From contig MU646396.1 in NCBI GenBank assembly GCA_026770585.1, positions 174,728 to 187,731 of the forward strand: a DNA stretch of 13,004 nt. Direction: 5' to 3'. This DNA is from Baffinella frigidus. Its lineage: Eukaryota; Cryptophyceae; Cryptomonadales; Baffinellaceae. The position numbers were made by a program, and so were the translations under genes. Below are positions 1-6,945 of the stretch, one piece after another; the first letter of the stretch is position 1; every line of letters begins with the position of its first letter. The notes beneath the pieces were generated by a model. That model was not told where the DNA came from. It was given only the letters and a program-made list of their open reading frames with translations, and did no database searches.

Positions 1-83
<83 letters not shown>

Positions 84-172
84 ATGTATATATATATGTA
101 TATTTATATATATATATATATGTATGTATATGTATATATATATGTATATTTATATATATGAAAATAAATATA
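1..172. repeat. TA-rich microsatellite with an internal duplication
   Basis: The window opens with about 75 bases of pure TA dinucleotide repeat. It then degrades into TATG/TATT variants, and a block of roughly 45 bases containing TATGTATGTATATG appears twice (about 73-117 and 117-160). Small ORFs here are just repeat translation. It lies upstream of the first recognisable block of the glycosyltransferase gene, whose N-terminal exons must be off the left edge or lost. Confidence 0.95.
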
Positions 173-348
173 TATCGCTCGCTCTCTCAAGTCATCTTTT
201 TCTCTTGAGTTGTCTCTCTCGCGCGTACGTCATCTCTCCCTCCCTCTCGCTTCACAGAACGGCGATATTATTGGCAACATCTTGCGTCTTTCTCCAACGC
301 CTGAATCCCAATCCCTAAACCCTGACGGCGGTGTTCACCCTCCCTCAG

Positions 349-457
349 AACGGCGATATTCTCGGCAACATCATGCGCGTTCGCGGACGACATTTCATTC
401 CCAACCACCTTCTACGACTTCGACGACTGGGACAAAGAGCTCCAAGGCAAGAGCCCA
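349..457 (+). CDS. GT90 exon block a1 (DDI...FDDWDKELQGKSP)
   Basis: After a CCCTCAG acceptor at 342-348, the frame beginning at 350 reads through A-D-D-I-S-F-P-T-T-F-Y-D-F-D-D-W-D-K-E-L and then QGKSP. This resembles the region just before the FFRG core in GT90 proteins. The block is preceded at 255-290 by a truncated copy that shares an acceptor and AACGGCGATATT. No clear GT donor follows within the block; GTCCATC at 466 is one candidate. Whether this copy or the one at 610-707 is used cannot be decided. Confidence 0.6.
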
Positions 458-3400
458 TCTTCCCCTGTCCATCTTTTAAATATTAGAACCACTGAGGGGT
501 GTCTCCTCGAATTCTGAAAGTACAAAAGGGACACGCACGGAGCTTGAAGGCAAGAGCCCTTCGGTTTCTTCATTACTTTCGCGCCTGGAAATGCGTGATT
601 CAACACCAGGTCGGCTATGAGCCGTACGACAACACCTCGTTCCCTGCCACCTTCTACGGCTTCGAAGGCTGGGACAAAGAGCTTTCCGGCAAGAGTCATG
701 CCAACAGGTTACGAGGTATCAGAGAGAGACCGTTGAGAGACCGTTATTGTTACCTTTATTGTTACCAGCAAGCCCATTTCCAGCAAGCAGCAGCCATGCT
801 TGCCCCCCATCCTCCCGAAGGCAACCACCCTTCTTCAGTACCGGTGTATTGCCCTCAGAGCCTGTTGAAACGTGACCAACTGAACTTCCTACTACCGCTT
901 GCGTCTCAGGACGGGCTGGCCCCCTTTCAAATAGAATAGGCTCGCACCTACCTCCCCCGGGCTCCGACCTCAGGGAGAGGCAGGAATGCATGCTCCCCCG
1001 GTCCTCGACCCCCGACCTGAGAAGCGGCTCGACCGCGCGCGATCTCGCCAAGTGGTGCGCGACATCGCGTGAATCATTCATCTGCCGGCGACGCCTGAAA
1101 CCACACGACACAGAAACTCGACGCTCGTTCTTCTCCAGAGAACGCGTGCTCAAGAGAACGTCCAAGACAAACGGATGTGCTCTCTCGCCTGCTGTCTCAC
1201 CGTCGTGGTGCCACAGCCAAAGCGTTTTCTTCCGCTTTTGGTTTTCACGGAGGGGCGTGCGGTAACGGAGCTGGGGCGTGTGTCTGAGTCGGCGCCAGCA
1301 TTTCAATAATGTTCACTTCTGAGGGGTTTTCTCACAGATCCTCCAGCACAAGACGGCGCGCTCAGTGTGTCCAACACTCGGTCTAGTACCAACGAGAGTG
1401 TGTCTGACACGCGGTAACTGTGTGTCTCGCACTCGGGCGCAGAGCTGGATTCGGCATCGGAGGCGTTGTACCCCTGGGAGTCCAAGATCGAGACTGCCTT
1501 TTTTCGTGGAAGCTGCTGGTCTGCCTCTCCCCTCCCGCGAATCCTGGCTGACCACCAGCAACCTGAAACTGCTTGTTTTGGGTCTGAGAACTTCGGATAT
1601 TCATGCCATAGGACCATACGGTAGGACATCCCTAGGGACCTAGGGTTTCCCTATGAGTTGGATAGATGGTGTCAACACTTTGAGGTGTAAATCCTGGGAA
1701 GCCACGCTCGAGACTGTTTTCTTCCGCGGCAGTTGCTGGCCAGCCTCCACCTCTCAGTCTCTTCAGTGTCACCGATTTGGTGCGGCCAGGGTTTTTTTCG
1801 CTCCAAAGTTGAGGGAGTTGTAACGCAAACACACCTTGTCAACTTAAGAATAGTCGGCAAAATCGAGACAGCCTTCTGCCGAGGCAGCTTCGTGTCCGCC
1901 TTTCTGTCTTTGTCATCTCGCCAATTGGTGAGGCCAGGCTCTTTGGAGCGGGAAAGTTGACGGGTGTGTACCACATCCCCAGCATGTCAACTTCAGAATA
2001 GTCCGCTAACCAGACTGCGACAGAGCTCTTTTAGTTTGGCACGCTCTCAGTTCTGAGGGATTTTCTCGACCCTGTGTGAGGCATTATGTGACTGCGGCAC
2101 GGCCCTCGCACGAATCCCGTGGTAGCGAAGACATCCTGTGCATCTGGCCTCTGAAATCTGACCGTCGACGCAACCTCCTCCACTGCCCAAATTCTCACTC
2201 TGTCTCACTTGGGTTCGCTGATTGTGAGAGCGAGAGTGCCTTCAACCGCGGCAGCTGCTGGTCCCAACCCCCAAAGCCATCCCTTCCCTGAACCGCGTCG
2301 ACTTGGTTTGCATCGCAGCCCTACACCCTGACCCCCAAACCCCAACGGAGGTAACCCCTAACCCCCACTCCCCAAACCCTGAGTCGAGGCGACGGTGCAT
2401 CGGACGGGTTTCGGGTTTCGATCCTGAGTCGGTGGGTGATGGCAGGTTCTACAAGAGGCACGGACGCACGGCAGCATTGACCATGAGCGAAGTGGACAAG
2501 GACCTAGTCGATGCTGCCTGGTCTGGAGCCTCCCTCACACACATGGTTTAGGATTTAGGATTTCTCGTGTTCCTCACACCCAGCATGTCAACTTGAGAAT
2601 ATTCAGGAGAGTCCCCGTCACACCCCATCACCCAGGACTCGTTCTCCTGGTGCAACTTGTCCTGGTAAACCCTGGGGCGTATTTTTCGAGCCGTGGATGG
2701 TACAAGGAGGTATCTAAATCCTAAATCCTCAACCCTCAACCCTCAACCCTGAACCATGGACCCCGCATCCTGGACCCTGAACCCTGAACCCTGAACCCTA
2801 AACGCTGAACCAGGTACAAGGAAGTGCGCACAGACATGCTGGAGCAAGACGGCGTCCCGCAATTCGGAGATATCTTCGAGGTGCCACCCCCCCCCGCCCC
2901 CCTCATCTCTCGTACGCGGGTTTGGGGTTCAGGTTGTAGGGCCAGGGGTTGTGGTCTAGGGTTGCGGGAAGCGCCCAGTCAGGGGCCACCTGGCCGCACG
3001 AGTGGACTTACCGAGTTTGTTTCCGCCGTCCGATTTGAAGTCAATTGTTTTTTCAGGAAGTTGACTTGATCGGGCAATTTCTCCATACGAATCGACCTTT
3101 GAAAACGATCGGTAAGTCCACTTGAGAGTCCTGGGGTGAGCGCTCCCTGACGCCTGACTGCTGAAGCCTCAAGCCTCAAGGCCTGAAGCCTGAAGGCGTC
3201 AGCCTTGATCATCCAGCATTCAGGCTGAATGTTGAATGGTGCATACCTGCAGGCTGGGGCGTTCAAGTACCTGCTACACCTGGAGGGTCACGACATGTGG
3301 TCCATGCGCATCCGCTCTCTCTCCCGCATCAGGTACTTCCTCTCTCTCTATCGCTGGCTCTCTCGCGCTCTCTCTCTATCTATCTCTCTCCGCGCGCTGG

Positions 3401-6400
3401 CTCTCTCTCTATCTCTCTCGCAGGCTCGCGCGCTCTCTCTCCCGCATCCGGTGATCACGGGCGTTCCCAACACGGGCTTTCAGACGGCTGCTCTTCACTT
3501 GGCTGGGCGTGCTGGGAGCCTTCTCGACCGGTTTAGACCAGTCAGGCGGCGCATCCGCTCTCTCTCTCATCGGGTGATCGATCACCTCACCCGCGCCACC
3601 TGACTGGTCTAAACCGGTCCAGAAGGCTCCAGAACCCCCTGTCCCACCCGCGTCAGGTGATAACACGCGGTCTGATCACCAAGCGCCTTCCAGGCTCTGC
3701 CTCACTCAGGTTGGCAGACTACTTTCAAGTTGGCATGCTGGGTTTTGAACTTTGGAGCTTCCGCTCCAAAGTTAAATCCGTCAACTTTGGAGGATCCGCT
3801 CTCTCTCGCGCATCCGGTACGGACGCGCAACACCAATCGTCGGGCTTTTGTCTGCCAGCACCCGGCGTTGGGTGTGGGGTTTCAACCAGGCGGTGTGTGC
3901 ATTGATGAATGGTGTTGCCAAATGCAGGATGTGATGCCGCGTGGATGGGAGTCTCGAGTCTCGCGTGTGGACACACACCTGCATCAAACCCTAAACCTAA
4001 AGGCGGGTGGTGGTGGCAGGTCTCTTCTCCTGAAGCAGGCGCTTCCGTGCCAAGAATTCTACTATGGATTCCTGCGCCCGTAATCCCCGCACCCTTCCCC
4101 GGGTTTAGGTTTTGGGGTGTGCGCCGTTTGCCTAACTCACGCAACCATCTCCTAGCTCTGCCCACACGGGTTGACCGACTTTTCTCAAGTTGCCCAAGTC
4201 CTCTAGCTCTTCCTGAGTATCATGTCGAGTCCAGACTGCACTATCATGTCGAGTGCAGTGCGTGTCGAGTGCAGTCTGGCGTGCGTGTCTGATGCACGAA
4301 GCTGCCCGGATGCATCGGGGGTATGCATGCATGGCGGCAATGGTGGTAACAAGTGTCTCTCTCCTCCTGGCGCCCGTGGCTGATGCATGGTGCTGCCCGG
4401 ACGCAGGTACGAGCACTACCTCCCCATCCGCCGCGATCTCGGTGCCGCCTCTCTCTCTATGTCTCTCTCTTTCGCTCGCTCTCGCTCTCTTGCTCGCTCG
4501 CTCTCTCGCTCGCGAGCGCTTTCTCTCTCCCTCTCTCGCCTCACCCCCAACTGTTCAAACACAATCGGCCTCTTCTTCTTCTTGGGTTTGAACACGCGGG
4601 TATTCAAACCGAGTGTGCTCCTCACAGATCTCGCCACCCGAGCAATCATCCGAAAGTTGACGCGAAGTTGACTTGCCGGGTCGAACCAGCCTCCGCCGCG
4701 TTGCTCAGCACACATTTTCTGCCTCTCACGGCACCGAGCCCTCCCCCCCTGGCACAAACCGCTGCTAAGCGACTGGGCTTCTTAGATGCTTAGACCGATT
4801 GGCCGGGGGCACGCCAGATCCCAAACGGCAATTTGCCGAACGTAGCAAGTGTCGCAGCCACGAGCGACCCCCGGCCCCGAATCGCTGCTTTCAGCGACCG
4901 CCCTTTTTAAATCACTAAACAGGCGATTTGGTCCCGTCACATAAAAGGTTTTACCTCAGATTTTTCGTAGGTACTTTTAGGGTTTAAAACACCGGGATAT
5001 GTACCGGAAATCGTTTAGACAGACGGTTTGCGAAATAGATTCTATTAGGTGACGCGATGAGCTTGGACGTTCTGAAAAGTCCACCTGCTGTCAACTTTCG
5101 GCAAGCCAACCTGCTGTCAACTTTCGGCAAGCCAACCTGCTGTCAACGTTCGGCAGGGGACCTGTTCGAGGCAGTGCTGTGGGCGCGCGAAAACGACGCC
5201 AAAGCCAACGCGATTGCTCACGCCATGGTCCACCCGAATCCCGAACCCCCCCCCCCCTCCTTCTGGTATCTTCTTTTTTATGACTCTCAAGCCTGGAGAC
5301 CAGTGATCCAACATCTATGAGCCTTGAGACGAGCCCGCCTCGGTACAGTGGCAGTCCACAAAAGTGAAAGTACCCTTGACATACGGTCGACCCTCCCCAC
5401 CGACCCCATCCCCAACTGCCAAATCGCACGAACGGAAGAGCAAGTTCCCAGCGCCAGACACGTCCCGAATCCCCCCACCCATGCGGAGCGGTACTGGTCA
5501 CTTTCCCGAGAGGCAGGGCGGCCACGAACGAGCGCGGTTCTCTCTCTTCGGCAGCTGAAGCCTCAACGGTGAAGCAGGTGGCGCGAGCGCGGGAGACGAT
5601 GACCAAGGCGATGGTCCTGCAGTATGTCCACTCCCTTCTCACACGGTACCCACACCTCTTTTGACGCTTTTTCGGAGTGGCATAGTCGAGTTTCGGCCGT
5701 GAATCCCGAAATGAGTTTGATATATCCCACAGACTCTCTCACAAGGTACCGAAACACCCTTCTCACAAAGGTGGAACACGCAAGGCAGTCACGACCGACC
5801 GTCTGGCTTCGGCGTCCGCGTGACCGGTCACGCGGGCGTTCACGAGCCTGCCGGCGGGGCTGTTCCACGAAACACCCTTCTCACAAAGGTGTTGGGTACA
5901 ACCCTTCGCAAAAGATACCCAAGTACGTCAACACCCTTCTCACAAGGTACCAACCACTTAGCAGCAGCCGGTGCCTTCGGAAATCGGTCTATGTACACGA
6001 TTTCCTTACAAAGTGCCAATTACGTCCACACCCTTCTCACGTACCACACGTTTCCCCGTAACTCCCTGCCCCTACTTTTCTTGTCCATCTCCGTTTCCCG
6101 TACAGTATGTCCCTCCACGAAGAACTTTGTGTTTGTCCACACCCTTCTCGCCAGGTACCCCGCGTGGAAGAGTTGAAGGGTGCCGCGTGCCCCGAGAGAG
6201 ACATGCCGGCATTCAAGTGAGCGTTGAGGCCAGAGGCGCAGCCATCCTCCCAGCCTCCGTGCTGCTGGGAGCCGGAACCCACCTCCTCAACAACCTTTCT
6301 CCCTCGCGTTCAGGTATGCGTTTACTTCCTACTCTTACAAGGCCTTCGCGCAAGGGAATCTATGCTGGCCATGTTGGTTTCGATCCTTAATAAACGCACC

Positions 6401-6618
6401 TTTGGGGTTTGGCAGGCGCCACTCTCTCTCTTGCCCTGCGCGGGGATCGAACCGCAGTCCTTGATTTCCAGAGGGGGTCAGTAACAAACGCACCTGTCTC
6501 GCTCGCGTCCAGGTATGCAGGGCTGCTCTCGTACGAGGTGCAGCTGCACCCACAAGCTGTCAAGGTTGTCCCCGTCTATCCCTCAAGTGGCCAAAAAAAA
6601 ATTAACCCCAGGCATTGA
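349..6618 (+). CDS. Split gene for a GT90 (CAP10/POGLUT-like) glycosyltransferase, N-terminus off the window; possibly a pseudogene
   Basis: Exon-sized blocks on the + strand appear in the order expected for glycosyltransferase family 90, enzymes that move a sugar (for example glucose or xylose from a nucleotide sugar) onto protein or glycan, usually in the ER/Golgi. Blocks seen: 349-457, 610-707, 1443-1560, 2446-2545, 2636-2664, 2814-2880, 3253-3315, 4407-4441, 5157-5227, 5578-5646, 6513-6618. Most junctions are GT-AG and phases agree within 2446-3315 and within 4407-6618. Family hallmarks visible are AFFRGS, LVDAAWS, KYLLHLEG, HYLPIRRDL and WAREND. Joins between the first three blocks and to 2446 were not solved, and the segment between KYLLHLEG and HYLPI (normally GS-V-V-L...) was not found. 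Many blocks are tandemly duplicated. The family call is from remembered motifs; substrate unknown. Confidence 0.7.
610..707 (+). CDS. GT90 exon block a3, diverged duplicate of a1
   Basis: Starting after an ACCAG acceptor (605-609), it reads VGYEPYDNTSFPATFYGFE then GWDKELSGKSHAN, ending at a CAACAG|GTTACG donor (708). It is clearly homologous to 386-457 at both DNA and protein level. The copy has replaced the D-D-I of a1 by Y-D-N-T. The downstream acceptor for the FFRGS exon does not give a clean phase match with this donor, so its use is uncertain. Confidence 0.55.
708..1442. other. Stretch without a recognised gene
   Basis: This stretch lies between the exon-a copies and the first FFRGS exon, and is presumably intron or degenerate copies. 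Several modest ORFs exist on both strands (one of 195 codons on the minus strand) but none shows family motifs. The phrase TTCTGAGGGGTTTTCTC at 1318 is echoed at 2051, suggesting that the later duplications carried flanking intron with them. Confidence 0.5.
1443..1560 (+). CDS. GT90 core exon b1 (PWESKIETAFFRGSCWS)
   Basis: The frame through 1472 reads ELDSASEALYPWESKIETA and then FFRGSCWSASPLPR. W-E-x-K followed by A-F-F-R-G-S is the central hallmark of GT90/CAP10 proteins, around the sugar-nucleotide site. The block follows a GGGCGCAG acceptor at 1442. Reading continues open to beyond 1600, so the donor is not fixed. Of the four copies this one keeps the motif best. Confidence 0.65.
1443..2320 (+). 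repeat. Tandem array of four to five copies of the GT90 FFRGS exon
   Basis: The same exon recurs at 1475-1520 (WESKIETAFFRGSCW), 1695-1740 (WEATLETVFFRGSCW), 1856-1890 (GKIETAFCRGSFVS) and 2232-2262 (ESESAFNRGSCWS). A stub at 1984-2032 has a stop where the motif should be. Flanking intron is copied too: GTCAACTT.AGAATAGTC at 1839 and 1986 (a variant at 2586), and GGTG.GGCCAGG after copies two and three. The second Phe of FFRG is lost in copies three and four. After the last copy, a shifted frame reads PSLNRVDLVCIAALHP (2276-2330), which fits the region that normally follows FFRGS. Confidence 0.75.
2446..2545 (+). CDS. GT90 exon d (FYKRHGR...DLVDAAWS)
   Basis: Begins after GGCAG (2445) and reads FYKRHGRTAALTMSEVDK then DLVDAAWSGASLTHM, 33 codons. 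It ends at ATG|GTTTAG in phase 0, matching the phase-0 acceptor of the next exon at 2636. L-V-D-A followed by a short acidic/aromatic stretch is typical of GT90 proteins between FFRG and the K-Y-L-L-x-x-x-G block. Confidence 0.7.
2636..2880 (+). CDS. GT90 exons e1 (2636-2664) and e2 (2814-2880)
   Basis: e1 follows ATCACCCAG and reads DSFSWCNLS plus two bases, ending at TCCTG|GTAAAC. e2 follows GAACCAG and starts with one base, so the join makes a Trp codon and reads WYKEVRTDMLEQDGVP then QFGDIFE, ending at GAG|GTGCCA in phase 0. The 149-base intron between them holds the direct-repeat-flanked CCCTGAA insert described separately. The next exon (3253) also begins in phase 0. Confidence 0.65.
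2699..2825 (+). repeat. Telomere-like insert flanked by 13-base direct repeats (introner-like)
   Basis: GGTACAAGGAGGT (2699-2711) and GGTACAAGGAAGT (2813-2825) differ at one base and bracket about 100 bases of CCCTGAA/CCCTCAA/CCCTAAA repeat. The right copy contains the start of exon e2, and the acceptor CAG sits at its edge. This arrangement suggests a target-site duplication made when a repeat-bearing intron inserted into or beside the exon. Confidence 0.6.
2881..3252 (+). other. Intron e2/f containing a G-rich repeat stretch and fold-back sequences
   Basis: A 372-base intron. It starts with a C-run, then a short region of GGTTTGGGG/GGTCTAGGG repeat in the opposite orientation to the other introns of this gene (2920-2970). 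It contains an inverted-repeat element at 3001-3122 and, at 3147-3202, a second inverted repeat (CTGACGCCT with AGGCGTCAG) around alternating AAGCCTC/GCCTGAAG repeats. Confidence 0.6.
3001..3122. mobile_element. MITE-like element with 14-base perfect terminal inverted repeats
   Basis: AGTGGACTTACCGA (3001-3014) is the exact reverse complement of 3109-3122. Inside, AAGTCAA and TTGACTT form another short pair. The size (122 bp), lack of coding sequence and position in an intron fit a miniature inverted-repeat transposable element. No convincing target duplication is visible at the edges. Confidence 0.55.
3253..3315 (+). CDS. GT90 exon f (KYLLHLEGHDMWSMRIR)
   Basis: After CCTGCAG (3252) the sequence reads AGAFKYLLHLEGHDMWSMR in phase 0. 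K-Y-L-L-x-L-E-G followed by S-x-R-x-R/K-Y is the most conserved downstream block of GT90 enzymes. The frame then carries an extra SLSRIR from an 18-base duplication (CGCTCTCTCTCCCGCATC) before RYFLSL, and runs into CT microsatellite where the family normally continues with Gly-Ser-Val-Val. The end of the exon is therefore unclear and may be damaged. Confidence 0.7.
3316..3448 (+). repeat. CT/CTAT microsatellite with repeated GCATCCGCTCTCTCTC unit
   Basis: Pyrimidine-rich CTCTCTAT repeats interrupt or follow exon f. The unit GCATCCGCTCTCTCTC followed by CGCATC or TCATCGGG recurs near 3308, 3435, 3551 and 3795, showing that a short sequence spread locally. This destroys any clear continuation of the protein. 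Confidence 0.8.
3515..3630. repeat. Long imperfect palindrome: 38-base arms, 40-base loop
   Basis: Arm 3515-3552 (GGAGCCTTCTCGACCGG then TTTAGACCAGTCAGG...) matches the reverse complement of 3593-3630 with two mismatches. The loop contains GGTGATCGATCACC, itself a perfect 14-base palindrome. As RNA it could form a strong hairpin; as DNA it looks like a fold-back element. Confidence 0.8.
3748..3773. repeat. Perfect 11-base hairpin
   Basis: AACTTTGGAGC, loop TTCC, GCTCCAAAGTT. The arm sequence CAACTTTGGAG recurs at 3781. No T-run follows, so this is not a bacterial-type terminator; it is likely part of the repeat population of this intron. Confidence 0.8.
3904..4406 (+). repeat. Three diverged copies of the acceptor region of GT90 exon g
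   Basis: TGATGAATGGTGTTGCC...GCAG (3904-3928), TGATGCACGAAGCTGCCCGG (4291-4310) and TGATGCATGGTGCTGCCCGG...GCAG (4381-4406) are copies of the same stretch. Only the last is followed by recognisable coding sequence. Between them an inverted repeat lies at 4231-4242/4268-4279 (CCAGACTGCACT), with three copies of ATGTCGAGT or TGTCGAGT around it. Confidence 0.65.
4407..4441 (+). CDS. GT90 exon g (YEHYLPIRRDL)
   Basis: A 35-base exon between GACGCAG and CTCG|GTGCCG. It reads YEHYLPIRRDL, the H-Y-x-P-I/V-x-x-D-L block that follows the conserved sugar-binding region in GT90 proteins. Joined to the exon at 5157 it gives RRDLGDLFEAVLWA with a perfect phase match. The preceding coding segment was not found. 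Confidence 0.65.
4442..5082 (+). other. Intron g/h: CT/CGCT microsatellite then unremarkable sequence
   Basis: 4444-4545 is CT-rich (CTCTCTCTCT, TCGCTCGCTC). From 4550 to 5080 no coding block, repeat family or RNA gene was recognised, apart from a small inverted repeat GGTTTGAA/TTCAAACC around 4585-4612. The stretch is likely one intron of about 715 bases up to 5156. Confidence 0.6.
5083..5156 (+). repeat. Three copies of a 26-base unit ending in the exon-h acceptor
   Basis: ACCTGCTGTCAAC.TTCGGCA is repeated at 5083, 5109 and 5135. The last copy ends CGGCAG and serves as the 3' splice site of exon h; the earlier copies end CGGCAAG. This is a local triplication of a splice acceptor region. 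Confidence 0.9.
5157..5227 (+). CDS. GT90 exon h (DLFEAVLWARENDAKANAIA)
   Basis: After CGGCAG the exon reads G-D-L-F-E-A-V-L-W-A-R-E-N-D-A-K-A then NAIAHAM, and ends at ATG|GTCCAC in phase 0. D-L...V-x-W-A-x-x-N-D-x-x-A-x-x-I-A is the standard C-terminal helix block of GT90 enzymes. It is one of the strongest pieces of evidence for the family. Confidence 0.75.
5228..5577 (+). other. Intron h/i with a dispersed repeat
   Basis: A 350-base intron. It includes a C-run at 5247-5258 and a roughly 67-base repeat (5303-5369) whose partner lies at 7713-7780; both contain GACGAGCCCGCCTCGGTACA. No coding block was recognised. Confidence 0.6.
5578..5646 (+). CDS. GT90 exon i (VARARETMTKAMVLQYVHSL)
   Basis: After GAAGCAG (5577), in phase 0, it reads VARARETMTKAMVLQYVHSL then LT plus two bases, ending at CACG|GTACCC. 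Joined to the exon at 6513 it continues R-Y-A-G-L-L-S-Y-E-V. The A-R-x-x-x-T...V-x-x-Y...L-L-x-x-Y-A pattern is the usual end of GT90 catalytic domains. Confidence 0.7.
5623..6159 (+). repeat. About nine copies of the tail and donor of GT90 exon i (YVHTLLTR|GT)
   Basis: The motif TACGTCCACACCCTTCTCAC (with AAG|GTACC after it) recurs at 5623-5650, 5723-5750, 5752-5772, 5871-5890, 5897-5920, 5924-5951, 5990-6017, 6021-6045 and 6132-6159. Copies vary in length and spacing. Five keep AG|GT after the LLT codons. The last is followed in frame by YPAWKS and a stop at 6174-6176. Two copies (5897, 5990) are badly worn. The spacing is irregular, so this is not a simple satellite. Confidence 0.85.
6303..6518 (+). 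repeat. Duplicated acceptor of the final GT90 exon
   Basis: CTCGCGTTCAGGTATGC (6303-6319) and CTCGCGTCCAGGTATGC (6502-6518) are near-identical and both contain a CAG|G acceptor. AAACGCACCT also recurs (6394, 6487). The first copy continues as YAFTSYSYKAF, a plausible alternative or decayed tail; the second opens exon j. Confidence 0.8.
6513..6618 (+). CDS. GT90 terminal exon j with stop codon
   Basis: Begins after CGTCCAG with one base of a split Arg codon and reads YAGLLSYEVQLHPQAVKV then VPVYPSSGQKKINPRH and a TGA. The exon gives the gene a natural C-terminus directly after the R-Y-A junction. The last dozen residues are polar and unlikely to be structured. Confidence 0.65.
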
Positions 6619-6945
6619 CCCCAAACAGGTCCAAGGCAGGTTTCTGCAGTAGGGCGTATGAGGCTACTGGGCAGTTGAGGGATATCTGGGGTGGCCACGT
6701 CGGAGTTCCCCACTCCGACGTTGGAGTTGCCCCACCTACCCAGCAGCACCCGCGATATTTCCATCCTGAGGCGGGTCTTCGTGCGTCTGACGCCATTTGA
6801 CCACCAGCGGTCGGTGGTGGTCAAAACGGCCGTTGCGCTCTGCGATACCTCTCTCTAGCTCTGTCTCAGTATTTGGCCAGGGTCCTGGAGTAGGCATATT
6901 GTACGGAGCCTTTGGCACCTCGGGGGCACCTCGGGGGACGGTGTG
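6619..6945. other. Intergenic stretch with two perfect hairpins
   Basis: No gene recognised. ACGTCGGAGT (6697-6706) pairs with 6712-6721 across a 5-base loop. TTTGACCACCA (6796-6806) pairs with 6815-6825 across an 8-base loop. Both are perfect. Neither carries a T-run, and both lie in the 3' flank of the glycosyltransferase gene. Confidence 0.75.

Larger units (their letters stand above)
255..707 (+). repeat. Tandem copies of GT90 exon a (about 3, some partial)
   Basis: Copies: 255-290 (CAG|AACGGCGATATTATTGGC, then diverges), 349-457 (fullest), 540-562 (GAGCTTGAAGGCAAGAGCCC, only the exon tail), and 610-707 (full but diverged). The tail motif GAGCT..GGCAAGAG recurs at 437, 540 and 679. This is exon-scale duplication with different break points, not a simple satellite. 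Confidence 0.75.

Noticed and set aside
719-1306. 195-codon ORF on the minus strand
   Set aside because: No recognisable motif, strongly basic low-complexity composition, and it overlaps the region between duplicated GT90 exons. Likely a chance ORF in GC-rich DNA.
3748-3773. Rho-independent terminator
   Set aside because: It is a perfect hairpin but lacks a T-run and lies in a eukaryotic-style intron-bearing gene.
6425-6505. tRNA-like B box on the minus strand (GGTTCGATCCCCGCGC)
   Set aside because: The T-loop motif is good, but the T stem pairs only with an 8-base loop, and no A box or acceptor stem could be placed upstream. Probably coincidence or a tRNA-derived repeat remnant.
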